Shown: positions 32,331 through 44,879, numbered from the stretch's first letter. The stretch is 64,000 bases of DNA from Amborella trichopoda (GCF_000471905.2 NW_006496517.1:202270-266269), one strand, 5' to 3'. Notes: a model not told the origin generated them from the sequence alone. A program made the numbers and translations.

Positions 32331-33430
32331 GAAGCACTACGCAAAGAACAAGACGAAGCGTGGGTTAACGTCGTTTGTGTCTAACATTGGCTGCAAGCTA
32401 TCCACACGCGTCACATGTGCGGCACATCACGTCCCTCGAAATTTGGGCACGCTACCTGACACTCGCGATGAGGCCTATCACCGCGCATGTGGAGGGTGAC
32501 CGCTCACTATACCACGACCCTTCACCCCCTTGACTGTTACAAGCTTATGACGCCTCGAGTTCTCACCGGCATTTCCTCTTGTCGCTTGGAATTCACTCCT
32601 ACTCATCGGGAAACCCTTCCCTGTCTATTCCCTCTCTTCCACCGGTGACCGAGGTAATGAAAACCACCAAAATTCCTGTAGAAGCTCCCTTGTGACCCTG
32701 CAGGTTTCCCTTCTCCCTTCTTCGAACTCAACTCGCCAAAATTTCAATGTGTTTTAAGTGAGCTCACTGCCGCTCCTCCTTTTTCTCTTCCGATAACCAG
32801 AAGACCGTCAGAGTCCCCTGGCCTCTCTGCATCCTCCTGGCAACCACAGAACGACCGAAATATCACTAGAACTCTGGTAGAGTACCATTGCAACCCTCAC
32901 AGTTTCGTCAGAAGTCCACCAAGAAGTCCCTGTGCACATCAGAAATGGTGTCGCAACCTGATGGCAACACTATTTATCTCACGATAGCTGCTGTTCCTCA
33001 CTGAAACGTCATTGTGAATCTCTGTGAAGCTCCTATTCTCTGCTCGAGAGGCCTTGACATTCTCTAAAAACGACTGCAAGCACTTCGCATGGCTCAAGCT
33101 CAAGTTCGCTGAAGAGCTCCTGAACGCCTGCATGCTGTGAGTTTTGGCAGGAAGCTCTTGCCAGATGTCTCTCGACAAAAGCTCCGGCTCTCTCTGAAAC
33201 TCAATTCACTATTTTACCTTTCGGTAAAATAGTAAAATGGGGTTTGACCCCCTTTTATAGTCTACAGTGCTGCAAAGTGTCCCTCATTAATTGGAAATGA
33301 AGCTCGAAGTCCTTGTCTTCAAACGACGATGGGTTCGGGCCGGGGCTGGTCAAGCCCGAGGCTCGAATATGAATCGCTATCGCCTGTGCCTTATGAACCT
33401 ACTGCCATCTGTTGCTATTGCTATATCGTC
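32331..33430. other. Tat-1 non-coding interior
   Basis: GC-richer than the window average with no recognised frame. The sequence around 32940-33200 is simply part of the untranslated 3' region of the element as far as can be seen. Confidence 0.4.
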
Positions 33431-33434
33431 ATGA

Positions 33435-33875
33435 TGCTATCGCCACACGCCTTAGCAGAAGCTATCATCGCGGGCTTCACAAAGGGCTATCGCCGTGCGC
33501 TTCCCCAGAGGCTATCGCCGCACGCTTCACAAGAAGCTGTCACCACGAGCTTCACAAAGGGCCATCGCCACGCGCTTTAGTAGAGGCTATCATCGTGCGC
33601 TTCACAAGAAGCTGTCGCTGTGCACTTGACCAAGGGCTATCGCCGTGCACCTCATCAGAAGCTATCACCGCGCGCTTCACAAAGGGCTATCGCCACACGC
33701 TTCACAAAGGGCTATTACCGCGCGTTTCACCAGAGGCTCTCGCCTCTTGCTTCACAAGAAGTCATCACCGCGCTCTTCACCAAGGGCTATCACCTATCGC
33801 CGCATGCTTCACCAAGGGCTATCGTAGCGTGCTTCACAATGAGCTATCGTCGCGCGCCTCACCAAAGGCTTAAAC
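33435..33875. repeat. ~25-bp minisatellite in Tat-1
   Basis: About 17 units of 25-26 bp, CTATCGCCGCGCGCTTCACA followed by AAGGG or AGAAG. All three plus-strand frames stay open because of the periodicity (HKGLSPRASPEAI-type translations), which is an artefact and not a gene. The CTATCGCCG word is shared with the LTR repeats of the same element. Confidence 0.9.
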
Positions 33876-34084
33876 GTCATGTGCCGCACCATTTACATTT
33901 CCTATGCTAGCGTTGTGCGCATGATATAGCGCTGCCGACTGTCGATTTTTCCCACTTTCCTCAGATCGTGACCTGTCATCCCCACAAGCAGGCCACCACT
34001 TTGCATCCCCAGGGAGTCAAATCTCTAGTTATGGCTCTGTTCTCCATGGAGTCACATTCCTTCTTACCTAAATGGCCTAGGTGC

Positions 34085-34440
34085 ATGACCTTAAACTGCA
34101 TGGTCCAAACTGTAGCAGAGGTCTAGTTGCACGACCTTAATTTGCACAGTTCTCATTACATGACTCTAAAGTGCGTAACCATGGTCCAGCTGTATGACCT
34201 TAAACTGTAGTGCATGTTCTGACCGCATGACATTAAAAGGCTTATCACCATGGTCCAAACTATATGACCTTAAACTGTAGCGAAGGTCTGGTTGCACGAC
34301 CTTAAAATGCATGGTCCTAGCTGTAGGACTTTAAACCGCATAGCCATGATCCAAGTGACAAGACATTAAAACTGTAGCGCACATCCCTGTAGCAAGACGT
34401 TAAAATGGTGCGACAAATAGTCCATGCACATGACTTTAAT
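34085..34440. repeat. Irregular repeat (GCATGACCTTAAACTG), block 1
   Basis: About eight irregular units with TGCA(T/C)GACCTTAAACTG and ATGGTCCAA words, spaced 45-65 bp. A second block of the same family is at 37960-38160 on the other side of the nested solo LTR. Confidence 0.75.
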
Positions 34441-35464
34441 CTGTGAAATGGATGCACCTCCCTCTTTCCCAGGAGGAATCACATTCGTGTAGCAGCTTAT
34501 TATCCCCAGTGGAGTTAGGGTCATTCTTATGTCTTCAATCCCTAGTGGGGTTGCATCTGTGCTCCTTCCTGTCATTCTCAGTGGAGTTACATGCATATTA
34601 TTGCTCAGTATTCTAGTGGAGTCATGCTTACCCCTTCAATCCCCTTGGGCCAGTCGCGCACCAAGCCATTCTATCCCCAGGAGTTGGGTTATCCCATTGG
34701 TTAGGTGCCTCGATCTTGCCCTCCGGATCTGGATGATCTGGCGACACGAGTCTTGGGTTTCGAGAGACCCGGGACTTTTGAGAACCTCGTTCAAAAACAA
34801 GGACAGGTATTATCAACAGATGAGAGATGAATTTTAGGTGGGTTTGGGACTTACTCGGGCTGGCTCGTGTGGGCACCCTCTTAGATCATGAAGAAAGCCC
34901 CCCAGTAATAAAACCTGGTTCAGAATCTCCTCCCTTGGCTTGTATTATCCTGTTTTCTACAATCACATACATATGGCAAATATTATAAGACAGGTGGGTC
35001 AACAAACCTTACCTTGCCTCTTTGGTCAATGTACACAAGCATACACATTTAAAAGAAGAAGAGAAGAATGAGAGAAGAAAGATGGGGGATAGAAGAATTT
35101 GACCAGGCGGGGAGATCAACACAATGACTAAGCTGATGAGTAATTGGCTTGACGTGGTAGTAAAACGGGCTCGATAACTCAGACCGGATCAATAAGATAA
35201 CTACTAGACATCAATACCGATACTGACTAGCTAGACACGATGGTTAGTTTATCATGGTAATAAAGCGGGCACAGTAATTCTGGCACAACAACATTACGGT
35301 TAGACAACAGGATTACCATGATAGGCTAATCTCAACCCCTCTTTAATCGAGCGAAAGAATAACAAATATCATAAAGAAAAAGCATAAGAAGAGTAAGATA
35401 AAAGAAGAAGAGAAAAGAAAGGAGTGGGAAGAGAAAGAAAGAAAAAGAAGAATATGAGGGAAAA

Positions 35465-35985
35465 GAGAAAAACACAGACGACGCTAGGCGTCGCTGACTG
35501 TATTAGGCAAAGACAAGGAAGAGGACTCAGTTGGCGCTGAGCGTTGCCGGTTGGGTTAGACAAAGAAGAGAGAGGTAACGTAGTCTGCACTGAGCACTGC
35601 CAACTGTGTTAAATAGAGAAGAGAGAGAAGATGCAATTGACGTTAGGCTTCACCGATTGTGTTAAACGAGAAGAGAGAAAGGATGTCGTCGGTGCTAGAC
35701 TTCACTGACTGTGTTAGATGAGAAGAGAGAGGATGCAGTCGGCACTGAGTTTCACCGAATGTGTTAGACAAAGAAGAGAAAAAATATATAGTTGGTGATA
35801 GGCTTCACCGAATGTGCTAGATGAGAAGAGAGAGAGGATACATTCGATGCTGAGTTTCAATGACTATGTTAGACAAGAAGAGAGAGAGGATGCAGTCGGC
35901 ACTAGGCTTCACCGATTGTGTTAGACGAGATGAGAGAGAAGATTTAGTCAGCACTAGGCTTCACCGACTGTGTTAGAAGAAGAGC
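35465..35985. repeat. ~60-bp minisatellite inside the nested LTR
   Basis: Eight or nine units with GGCACT(A/G)GGCTTCACCGA-type, TGTGTTAGACGAGAAG and AGAGAGGATGCAGTC words; period about 58-62 bp. Confidence 0.85.
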
Positions 35986-36380
35986 AGAAAGAGAGATAGA
36001 GATGAGAAGAAGAGAGAGATATAAAGATAAGAAGAAGGGAGAGAAAGAGAGATAGAGATGAGAAGAGAGAGAGATATAAAGATGAGAAGAAGGGAGAGAA
36101 AGAGAGATAGAGATGAGAAGAAGAGAGAGAAAGAGAGATAGGGATGAGAAGAAGAGAGAGAAAGAGAGATAAGGATGAGAAGAGAAGATAGAGAAAGAGA
36201 TAGGGATGAGAAGAGAAGAGAGAAAGAGAGGAGGATAGAGAAAGAAAGAAGAGGAGAGAGAAAGAGGGGAGGAGAGAGAAAGGGGGAGGAGAGAGAAAGA
36301 GAGGAGGAGAGAGAAAGGGGGAGGAGAGAAAGAAGGGAGGAGAGAACCCTTTTCTTCTCTCTTCTCTCTCTCTCTCCAAG
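35986..36380. repeat. GA-rich simple-sequence block
   Basis: Interrupted (GA)n with an embedded ~33-bp unit (AGAGATAGAGATGAGAAGAA...). Frames through it (Ser/Leu/Phe-rich on one strand, Arg/Glu-rich on the other) are simple-sequence artefacts. Confidence 0.9.
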
Positions 36381-37763
36381 ACACCCACGAGTTCAAGAGG
36401 AAATTGAAATTTTACTGATCTTTGTGGACCGAAGGTCTTTTACAATTTGGCTTTGCATGCTTATATATAATTGGGATAAAACATGGGTCTACGCCCAAAA
36501 AATACGTAGAATTGAAGATAATTACAATTTAATTGAATTAAAAGTAATTCTAAAAATGGGTGCAAAAGGACTGTTTTGCCTCTACCTAATAATGTATGGA
36601 ATTCTAGAACAGTTCCTGTTGCTGCCTGAGAATTTGCGTGATCTTCCATGACTGATCCGAGGTTGTTCTGATGGCCGTTTGATTGAAAGATGATTATTTT
36701 CTTGTGGGGCTCGGCATGGCAATCGGTTTGATATCAACTTCGAGCCATGAATCATGTTTTCAAGCCATGATCATGAAACTTGAAATTTGCTTGAATCTTG
36801 AAAACTTTGGATCAATTATGTGTTCGTTCCTTGATGTTTTTTCGTGATTTCTTCGCTGAATCAGGCTAAACATGCCGTCACGATCATGTTGTAACATACG
36901 TAGCTCGATTTCGTGTCTGGACGAAGATTTGATCGTCTTGAGTTTTTGACCGGAATCTTGAAATCCGGTTGTCGGAATTTACAACAGCTTTGACGCCTCT
37001 ATGTGTGAAATCCAACCGCTCATCATACGCAAGGTTCGGACCATAGATGACACAGACCTTACGCACATAACGTAATTGGTTTCGTACCGATCAGGTATGC
37101 GAGCGTCTTGATTTGGCTCCGAAGTACGACATGCTGCTGAATTTCTGCAACTTTCTTCACGGATCAACGAATTCTCTCTAGTTTTTCTCCTTGCTCGGGC
37201 ATTGTCATGGAGCGTACCACCTATCGAAACGCTCATCTCGATGAGATGAACACGCTCACCAAATTTGAGTACGATCTAACTAGGATCAAGTGAGATATAT
37301 GCCCCAAAAGTCACTGCCCGTGACTCTAAAAACAACTACCTTTAATGGTGTTTTGGTGGCATGAGGCCTACCCCTTTTCGATATTTTACCCATAACTTTG
37401 TCCTGGAGTGCCCGATTAAGCCAAAACTTGATCCATAGGGGTTTTCAACCATGCCAGATCCAATAATGGTAGTCACACAGCTGTTTGACATATCGAAAAT
37501 ATAGTTCTAGTTATAGGGTCTATTTCAATGTGCTAAAGGGCAATTTTTTCGCAATTGTTTCTTTGTGTTCACTGTCTTAGACATGTTTGATCGCAATGAA
37601 ACTTTGCAGGTGGCCTTTTAGAGTACTAATGAAGATCTTGACCAATTATGGGACAATTATGAGACTGTCAAAATTTCCACTATTTTGTAGGCTTTATTGA
37701 CCTGTTTCCTTATTGATTCTGCATCAAGGACCAAGTTGCTGAAAAATGGGTTCAAATACCCAT

Positions 37764-39838
37764 GAGCCATGGAGTTCCATCTTTCGCCTTATGGAGTCAT
37801 AGTTGTCCCCTAATTCTCAGGGAAGTCTGCTTCTCCATCTGAACCTTTTAATGGTTTTAACCATTATTTTTTTATCCCCAAGGGAGTCGAATTTCTATAT
37901 ACGAACCTATTCCCCAAGGAGTATCACCTACATGGAAACCCACCTAGTGGTCTATGTGCACGACCCTAAACTACTTGGTCCAAACTATATGAACTTAAAC
38001 TGTAGTGGGTCTAGTTGCATGACCTTAACTGCATGGTCTTAGTTGCATGACTTTCAACTACATAACCACGATCCAAGCGATATGACCTTAAACCATAGTG
38101 CGCATCATGATCGCATGACTTTAAACTACTTTGCTCAGGTCCAGGAGGCATGAACTTAAGCACGTCCCCACACATGCGCACACGCCCTTTACATGTATCT
38201 TCATGCACACCTTCCCTAACAGACCCGTTCGTGTGAGCGCACCACCTTCATCATTTCCTCAGTGAATCCATTCACTTCATCATTGTTATTCATCATTCCC
38301 CATTGAGTCCCACCCATGCTCACAAAATGGCGAACCATCACTCCATCCATACTCGTCGTGAACTAGTGGGTCACCACTTTTCATCTTCCATTCATACATC
38401 TTCCACCTTTCATAGGTAGCCTCGTGCCATCTTCCCAAAGTGAGTCAAAACCACCACCTCACTCACTCCATAGCCTCTACAGACTGCCATCCATCCCCAC
38501 CATGGTGCAGTTGTAGGACCCTAAACTATAATGAACATCTTGACCACATGATGTTAAAAGGCTTCGCACATGTCCCGAAGGGATGACCTTAAACACGCTT
38601 TCACAAAAAAAAAAGGATAAAATAACGGGCATGGTGTACCTGGATAAGGGAATTCCATGGGTTAAATTGACAGATGGGCATGGTCACAAAACCATAAGTA
38701 AAAGAGTTCCGTGAAAACAAAATATTGAGTACAGTGAAACCCCCAAAAGGGTACCGTGAGCAAAATCGGATGAAAAGGGTGGACATGGCCACAAGGTCAT
38801 GGGTAAAAGAGCCCAAAAATAAAAGAGGTTGGTGAAAATCGTCTTTACGATGCCACTTCCCCAGTCCAGGTGAAAACTCGCAAAGGGTGCTTGGACCAAT
38901 AAAGCAGGTTGACGCAACATCACAGCCTCAGCTAGCACCCAATTGCCAAACATGCACAATTCTGACTAATAAGGTCCACACAAAATCCTCAACTATCAGG
39001 ATCCAATCAACAACACAAGATGGCGCACCTGGGAGTGAGAGCCTCACAAGATCTCCCAAACACCAAAATCAGAAAGAGTCCTTGAGGGTGAGGACGATGA
39101 CCGTAAGATCCGTCCAAAATAAAAAGGATTCCTTGAGGGTAGGGGCGACGAACAATAGATCCCTCAAAATAAAAAAGAGTCCTCGAGGTTAGGGGCGATG
39201 AACAATAGATCCTTCAAAATCAAAAAGAGTTTTTGAGGGTGAGGACGATAGCCGAAAGATCCCTCCAAAATGATAAAGACGCTCATGAAAGTAAGAAACT
39301 GACAAAGCCACGGTAGAACCTACTAGAGACTTCATGATGATGCCTCGCCATGAGGTCGCCTCGCCAAAATCCCTCCCTTGCCAACAGGCCTAGACTTTTG
39401 GGACATGCCAACAAAAAGCCCCTGACTGGACCCGACAGAATGAGGGCCCACAGAGGTACCTTGATTGTCAAAAGCAAACCTGATGTAGCAGCAAACAATG
39501 CCGACCAAAGGCTTATAGCACGTGGCTGTCAGATAGGCCTGATTTTGACCAACGAGGCCCACACAAAATCCTCAACTACCAGAATCACAAATAGTCCCTT
39601 GAAGGTGAGGACTTCTACAAGATCCCTCAAAGTCTCTTCTCCCCCTAAAGTCTCCACAGATGGACCTGTACATTACATCTAAATGTCTGAGCATCCTTGT
39701 TACAACAGTGCGTGGATCTCCTTAGCGTTCACGTGGTCCTGTGGCTAGGAAGAAAAAAGAAATAAAGCTAGAGGAAATTTTTTCAATGTTGCCCTTCTCA
39801 CTTCTCTTGAAGCACAACATTCGGTGGGACATGCCATT
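37764..39838. other. Tat-1 non-coding 3' interior with minisatellites
   Basis: No coding sequence was recognised. Repeats present: GACCTTAAAC words at 37960-38160; a pair of ~107-bp units (GGGCATGGTCACAAAACCAT / GGACATGGCCACAAGGTCAT) at 38625-38830; and duplicated CCACACAAAATCCTCAACTA segments at 38970 and 39560. It runs up to the 3' LTR. The base run before the LTR (CGGTGGGACATGCCATT) is a poor polypurine tract. Confidence 0.6.
39070..39270. repeat. ~56-bp minisatellite
   Basis: Four units with AAAAAGAGTCCTTGAGGGTG, then GGGCGA-GA-AATAGATCC and CTCAAAAT; related fragments recur at 39595-39650. Confidence 0.8.
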
Positions 39839-42262
39839 TGTAGACATTTTTTAGCACCATGGGTCCTTGATGCGGAATAAAAAGAGAAGTCGGTCAATAA
39901 AGCCTGACAGACAATGGAAATTTTGACAGTCTCAAGATGGCCCCAGAACATGTCAAGATCTTTATAAGGACTCCAAAAAGTCTTCTACCAAGTTTCGTCG
40001 CTTTTCAACATCTCTAAGGTAGTGTAGACTGAGAAACAATTGCGAAATCTTCGTCCGGGCACGAAATCTAGCAGCATTTGTTGCCACGTGACCGTGACGG
40101 CATGCTAAGTGCAATACAACAAAGAAATCAAGAAGAAACATTAAGGAATGAGCAAACTATCGATCTAAAGTTTGCCAGATTCATCCAAATTTCAAGTCAC
40201 ATAATCGTGGCTTAAAACCACGATCTATGGATCGTAGTTGGTATCAAATCGATCGCTATACCAAGCCCTACAAGGACGCTAGAGCAACTTCAGATCATTC
40301 ATGAAAGATCATGCACGTTCTAGGGCAGCAGTAGTGACTGTTCTAGAATTTCCCCAATTGTTATGACGAGGAAAATCAGTCATTTTGCACCCTATTTTTT
40401 TATTTTATTTTATTTAATTCAATTAAATCTTAATTTTCAGCAGTTAGGTTTAATTTTGATCAATCCACCCATGTTTGGGCACAACTCTATACATATCACG
40501 TATTACCATTGTATAAGGACAAAACTTTGCTTAATAAAATTTCCATTTCTTCTTATTGTTGGGTCAAGTTTTGAGAGAGACAGGAAGGAGAAAGAAAATT
40601 TAGGTCAGTACCCTTGGGCTTAAGGTAAATCTCTCTCTCTCTTCTCTTATTTCCTCTCTTCTTCTTTTTCTTCTCCTTCGTCTAAGGTTTCCTCAAAGGC
40701 CATGCACGGTAGTGGTAGTGTCGTGCATGTCTCTTTCTTTCTTTCCTTTCTTGTGGTTTCGCAGGTTATGCTTGGCGATGGCAGCTCCATGCGTGAGTTT
40801 CTTTCCCCCTCTCTTCAGTCGTCTCTATCTCTCAATGAAGTTCGCAGACGACGCTGTTCATCGCTGTCCGCAGGTGTATCCTCAGTGTCCCGCGTAAGCG
40901 CAGATAACGATGCCTATTGTCGCCCATAGGGGTCTCATCCTATTGCGCGCCTATCGCAGACGGCGATGTTTATCGCCTCTGGTGAAGGGTTGCGGCAATA
41001 CATATCACCGTCCGTAGGCTTCTCTTGCGTCCCACGCCTATTGCAGACGGTGATGCTTATCGTCTTCAGCGAAAGGTTACGGCGATGCCTATCGCCATCC
41101 GTGAGCTTCTCTCTTATGCCCTGTGCCTATCGTAGACGACGATGCCTATCGTTGCTTGCGAAGGATCGCGGTGCTGCTTATCGCCGTCCGCAGGCTTCTT
41201 TTGTGCACTCGGTGCCTATCGTCATCTGCGAGCTTCTTTTGTGCGCTCGGTGCCTATCGTCATCTGCGAGCTTCTTTTGTGCGCTCGGTGCCTATCACCG
41301 TCTGCAGGCTTCTCTCACGTCCCCCGCTTATCGTCGCGCACTTCACAAGAAGCTATCGCAGCCCTCCGAGGGATGTGCTGCCTTCTCATGTTGCTAATGG
41401 CGATGCCTAATATCGGCTAAAGTTCACTGCCTCCCCCTTTCGACGTGAGGAGTAGTGTCCCGCACGGTCCAGGGGCCGCGATACTGTTACTCCACGGCCG
41501 TGGGTGGCGTTCTTAATGTCGTCGGGTCCCTTCCTCTTCACACGCCTTCTTTTGGTTCTCTTTTCTTCTCTTTTCTCCTCATTCTTGCTTGACTAAAGGA
41601 CAAACTCAGTCTAGCACTGTCATAGCGGTCTGACTGTCGAGCAGTATTATTGTCATGCTAGTCTTGAGTACCATGCTCATCTTGCTTCCACACCAAATTT
41701 GGATAGTCATGTCGACTTTGGTTTCGAGTAGTATTGCCGTCGTGCCAGTCTAAGTTACTGTGCCTGTCTTGCTACCATTTCGAGTAGGTCACTGTATTGG
41801 TCCAACTATCATGCCAAGTATTTTTCTCATTTCTCTCTTTATTTAAATCCCCTTCTTCATTACCCTAATTTCTCACCTTCTTTGCCATATGAATGTGCAT
41901 TGCCCTACGACAAGGGTGGGTCCTTCGCCGCACTTGTCTTACAAGTTAAGCATGATAGTGTTGTGCAGAAATCAAGGAGATTGTAGGTTAAGAGAGACGA
42001 TTTCGAACCAGCTGAAGCAGCTGGGGGGCTTTTCACCGTGATCTAAGAGGGCACCCCCCGAGTAAGCCCGAGTAAGTCACGGATCCAGGTGAGGTTGGTC
42101 CCCACCTCACGAATAAAATTTCTCTCACACTAATTGGGCATAGACCCTTGTTCTGTAAACAACGTTCCCGAGAGAGTGATCTCAGGTCCTGAGTCTTCTG
42201 AACCCGAGACACGTGTCACCTGATCACCTAGATTCAGGAGGCGAGATCGAGGCATCTGACCA
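39839..42262 (+). repeat. Tat-1 3' LTR
   Basis: It starts TGTAGACATTTTTTAGCA and ends GCATCTGACCA, 2424 bp. The start was chosen because it matches the LTR start of the Tat-2 element (TGTAGACACTCATTTT) and because the nested LTR at 34698-37758 aligns to it from there. It has a TATA-like region near 40482-40495 and a block of CTATCGCCGTC-type repeats at 40900-41380. The first ~270 bp have no counterpart in the 5' LTR. Confidence 0.8.
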
Positions 42263-42827
42263 CTCAAACCAACCCAACATGACCCATGATCCATAATCAA
42301 TCATTGAAACTCATAACTGGCATAAGAACACTAGCCAATATATATAGGAATCACGAATGTAGGGTGTAGCTTATAGGTTCCCCCTCAAGAGTATATCACA
42401 TGGGTAATGATGACTACATACACATATCACCATAGTTCATGGGGACTCTCTCTTATGCACATGTATGCTATCCTCCTGGGCCTGCTTATCAAAATATAAT
42501 TATTATGTATACATGCCATGCGATAGTTATTGAGGATTTGGCCCTTGCCCTCATAGTCTTCCAATTTCACATAAGAGACTACCATCCTATTGACTAACAA
42601 ATATGACCCATGGGCATCTCTCCAACCTAAATGACGGGTGAACCTACTGTTGGGATTATGGCCTTTTCAAAACCTTGACACCATTATTTTGGAGCAGATA
42701 TTCACGGTACAAGTGAACATGAACATTATGACTTGTCGGGTCTTCGTACATTGCGATACGGAATGGAACTCTATAGAGTTATTGTTTACGATGAAAATCT
42801 GAAAGATCTTTTGATGAAGATCTCTCG
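42263..42827. other. Unassigned DNA up to assembly gap
   Basis: Unique-looking AT-rich sequence with no domain recognised. The short frame from 42733 runs into the gap and cannot be judged. Confidence 0.4.
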
Positions 42828-43147
42828 NNNNNNNNNNNNNNNNNNNNNNNNNNNNNNNNNNNNNNNNNNNNNNNNNNNNNNNNNNNNNNNNNNNNNNNNN
42901 NNNNNNNNNNNNNNNNNNNNNNNNNNNNNNNNNNNNNNNNNNNNNNNNNNNNNNNNNNNNNNNNNNNNNNNNNNNNNNNNNNNNNNNNNNNNNNNNNNNN
43001 NNNNNNNNNNNNNNNNNNNNNNNNNNNNNNNNNNNNNNNNNNNNNNNNNNNNNNNNNNNNNNNNNNNNNNNNNNNNNNNNNNNNNNNNNNNNNNNNNNNN
43101 NNNNNNNNNNNNNNNNNNNNNNNNNNNNNNNNNNNNNNNNNNNNNNN
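42828..43147. other. Assembly gap (N)
   Basis: 320 undetermined bases. It probably hides the outer end of the minus-strand Tat-2 LTR. Confidence 1.
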
Positions 43148-44145
43148 AGGCCAGATTTACCCAGAAATGAGTAGATCTACTCTCAGATCTGTGGCAGAGC
43201 CAGCATGATCCAGAACATTAAAATATGATTTTTAAGACAAGTTAAAAGATCAAAAATAAATAAAAGAACAAAAAAATTAAAAGAATAAGAAAGAGAGAGG
43301 AAGAAATAAACCAAACAAGGTCGGATGGCTCGAGATTCCCAAGCCTTCGAGGGCTTGCCCGTATTAGAACTGGTCCCTTTTGCCTCTCTGATTCGGATGT
43401 TGACTAGCAGTTCTCTAGTGTAAAGGGTTAGATATAGGGTTGTTGTGCCTTAATTCTAGTTTTTATTTAGGTTTTTTGTGTCCTAGGTCTAGGTTTTTTT
43501 AGTCTTGGGGGTCTGGAGGAGAATTTCATTGGTTTTCTAAAGATTTTCTGATCTATAGAGGTTGAATATGAATTTTGAACTTTCTCTACATTTTTGGGAT
43601 TTTTCCTAAATTTTTCGAAATTTTCTAAGGGTTTTTCCTCTTTTTGGTATTTTTGGGTAATTTTTCTAATTTTAAAAATTTCCAAGGTTTTTTTTGGTTT
43701 CTTTTTCTCGCTTCTTTTGGGTTAGGGAGATGGGGTATTTATAAGATTCAATTGGTGATTTTTCCTAATTTTTTAGAGTTTTTTTGGAATTTTTTGGATT
43801 TATCTTGAAGTTTTACCCTTATGTAATTAAAGAAAATGCATTTACTGCATCATAAGATGTATTGCTTACATCATCAGCCCACGTATGGGCCTGTCGGGCC
43901 ATTAGAAACTGGCCCGAGGCCCGACATTCGGGTCTCACAAGGACTAAATTGTCATTTATGATAACGTTTTATCCATAGGTCCGATTCAGGCGATTCTTAA
44001 ACCGTTGGAAAGCTCTTGGGCTCTACTTCAAATTAAGATAGGATTTGGATAGTTTTGGGGTAATTAAATTGGGTATACTAGGATAATATAGTCATAAGGG
44101 TTCAAAAAACTATAGAATTTGCCAAATTTAAAATGAGTGTCTACA
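43148..44145 (-). repeat. Tat-2 3' LTR, partial
   Basis: On the minus strand it starts TGTAGACACTCATTTTAAAT at 44145, immediately after the purine-rich CCAAAAAGGGGTAAC. A T/A-rich body and CCCATCTCCCTAACCC near 43730 follow. It continues leftwards to the gap, so its end is not seen. Confidence 0.7.
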
Positions 44146-44160
44146 GTTACCCCTTTTTGG
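44146..44160 (-). other. Tat-2 polypurine tract
   Basis: Minus-strand CCAAAAAGGGGTAAC abuts the TGTAGACA start of the LTR, the expected plus-strand primer position. Confidence 0.7.
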
Positions 44161-44879
44161 TACTCCCTATCCTTAAAGGGACATGTGAGTGGCAAAAAAG
44201 TAGACACTTTGGCATTCCCTGTCCTTCGAGGGGTAGATGAACGTCAATGATAGAGCAGATATCTTAAATTTCTTCCTAAGGTCATGTGGTCAGGGAGCAC
44301 ACAAACTATCCCTCCAAGTCATTGCGCTTACCAAGCTCACCCATGTAGGGCATTTTTCCTTCTAGGGATTTCAATGTGAGATGTCAATGATTTACACAAG
44401 CTTGAAACTTGAGTTGGATTTTCTAGCCATGCTACTTAACTTCAGGGGTTTTCGTAGTTTGAATTTTTAACCCTGACATTATCTTTGATCTCCTTAGGGT
44501 TTTCTTAAGGTTGTCTATAAGAAGAGGCTTTCCATAGGAAGAGACTTGTTTGGCCAAATCCGAAGTGAGAGATGAGACAGCAACGTGGCAATCGCGACAG
44601 CGTGGTAATCATCATATATGGGTGTCCAAGCTCTTTCGTTTTTTTAAGACTTTTTTAGAATTTTTTTGAAAGTAGGGGGAGATTTGAAATAGAACCCCGA
44701 GCAAGGACATGTTATGATTTTAACAAAGAAATTATAGTTTTTGGAAAACACATGACATATAGTGAAAATTTTGAAAAGAGAAAGATATTTTGAAAAACAA
44801 GGTTGGTTAACAATTTTAACTCCTGAAACCATAGAGCCCTCTAAGAAGTTTAGCGTCATGCAGTGATCGACCATACACC

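Larger units (their letters stand above)
34698..37758 (-). mobile_element. Solo LTR of a second Tat-type family, nested in Tat-1
   Basis: Read on the minus strand it parallels the Tat-1 LTR: a CCATTTTTCAGCA / GGTCCTTGATGCAGAATC start, ATCAAATCTTCGTCC, GTGACGGCATG, CGAAGAAATCACG, then a TATA box (36461-36470), GA-rich repeats and a tail ending CACCTAACCA. Perfect 5-bp duplications CCCAT flank it (34693-34697, 37759-37763). It begins TATTTG instead of TG, one likely mutation. Length 3061 bp. No primer site follows the end, so it is a solo LTR. Confidence 0.85.
19790..42262 (+). mobile_element. Very large Tat/Ogre-like gypsy retrotransposon lacking RT and integrase
   Basis: Direct LTRs lie at 19790-21528 (5', truncated in U3) and 39839-42262 (3'). 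A tRNA-Arg-type primer site follows the 5' LTR. Gag and a Tat-type protease are on the plus strand at 23465-27235, and an antisense plant-mobile-domain frame is at 28194-31958. Minisatellites fill the rest. About 22.5 kb including a 3.06-kb nested solo LTR. I could find no YxDD, RNase H or integrase motif between 27235 and 28194 or elsewhere in the interior, so it is either a deletion derivative or a non-autonomous member of the lineage. Confidence 0.8.

Noticed and set aside
32050..33875. A possible CRISPR-like array because of regular repeats with variable spacers.
   Set aside because: Plant nuclear DNA with direct tandem units and no unique spacers; these are minisatellites inside a retrotransposon.
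33329..33910. Three overlapping plus-strand frames of up to 153 residues.
   Set aside because: Produced by the ~25-bp minisatellite, which is stop-free in all three frames; no domain.
35944..36651. Frames of 144-158 residues, Ser/Leu/Phe-rich or Arg/Glu-rich.
   Set aside because: Translations of a GA simple-sequence block within an LTR.
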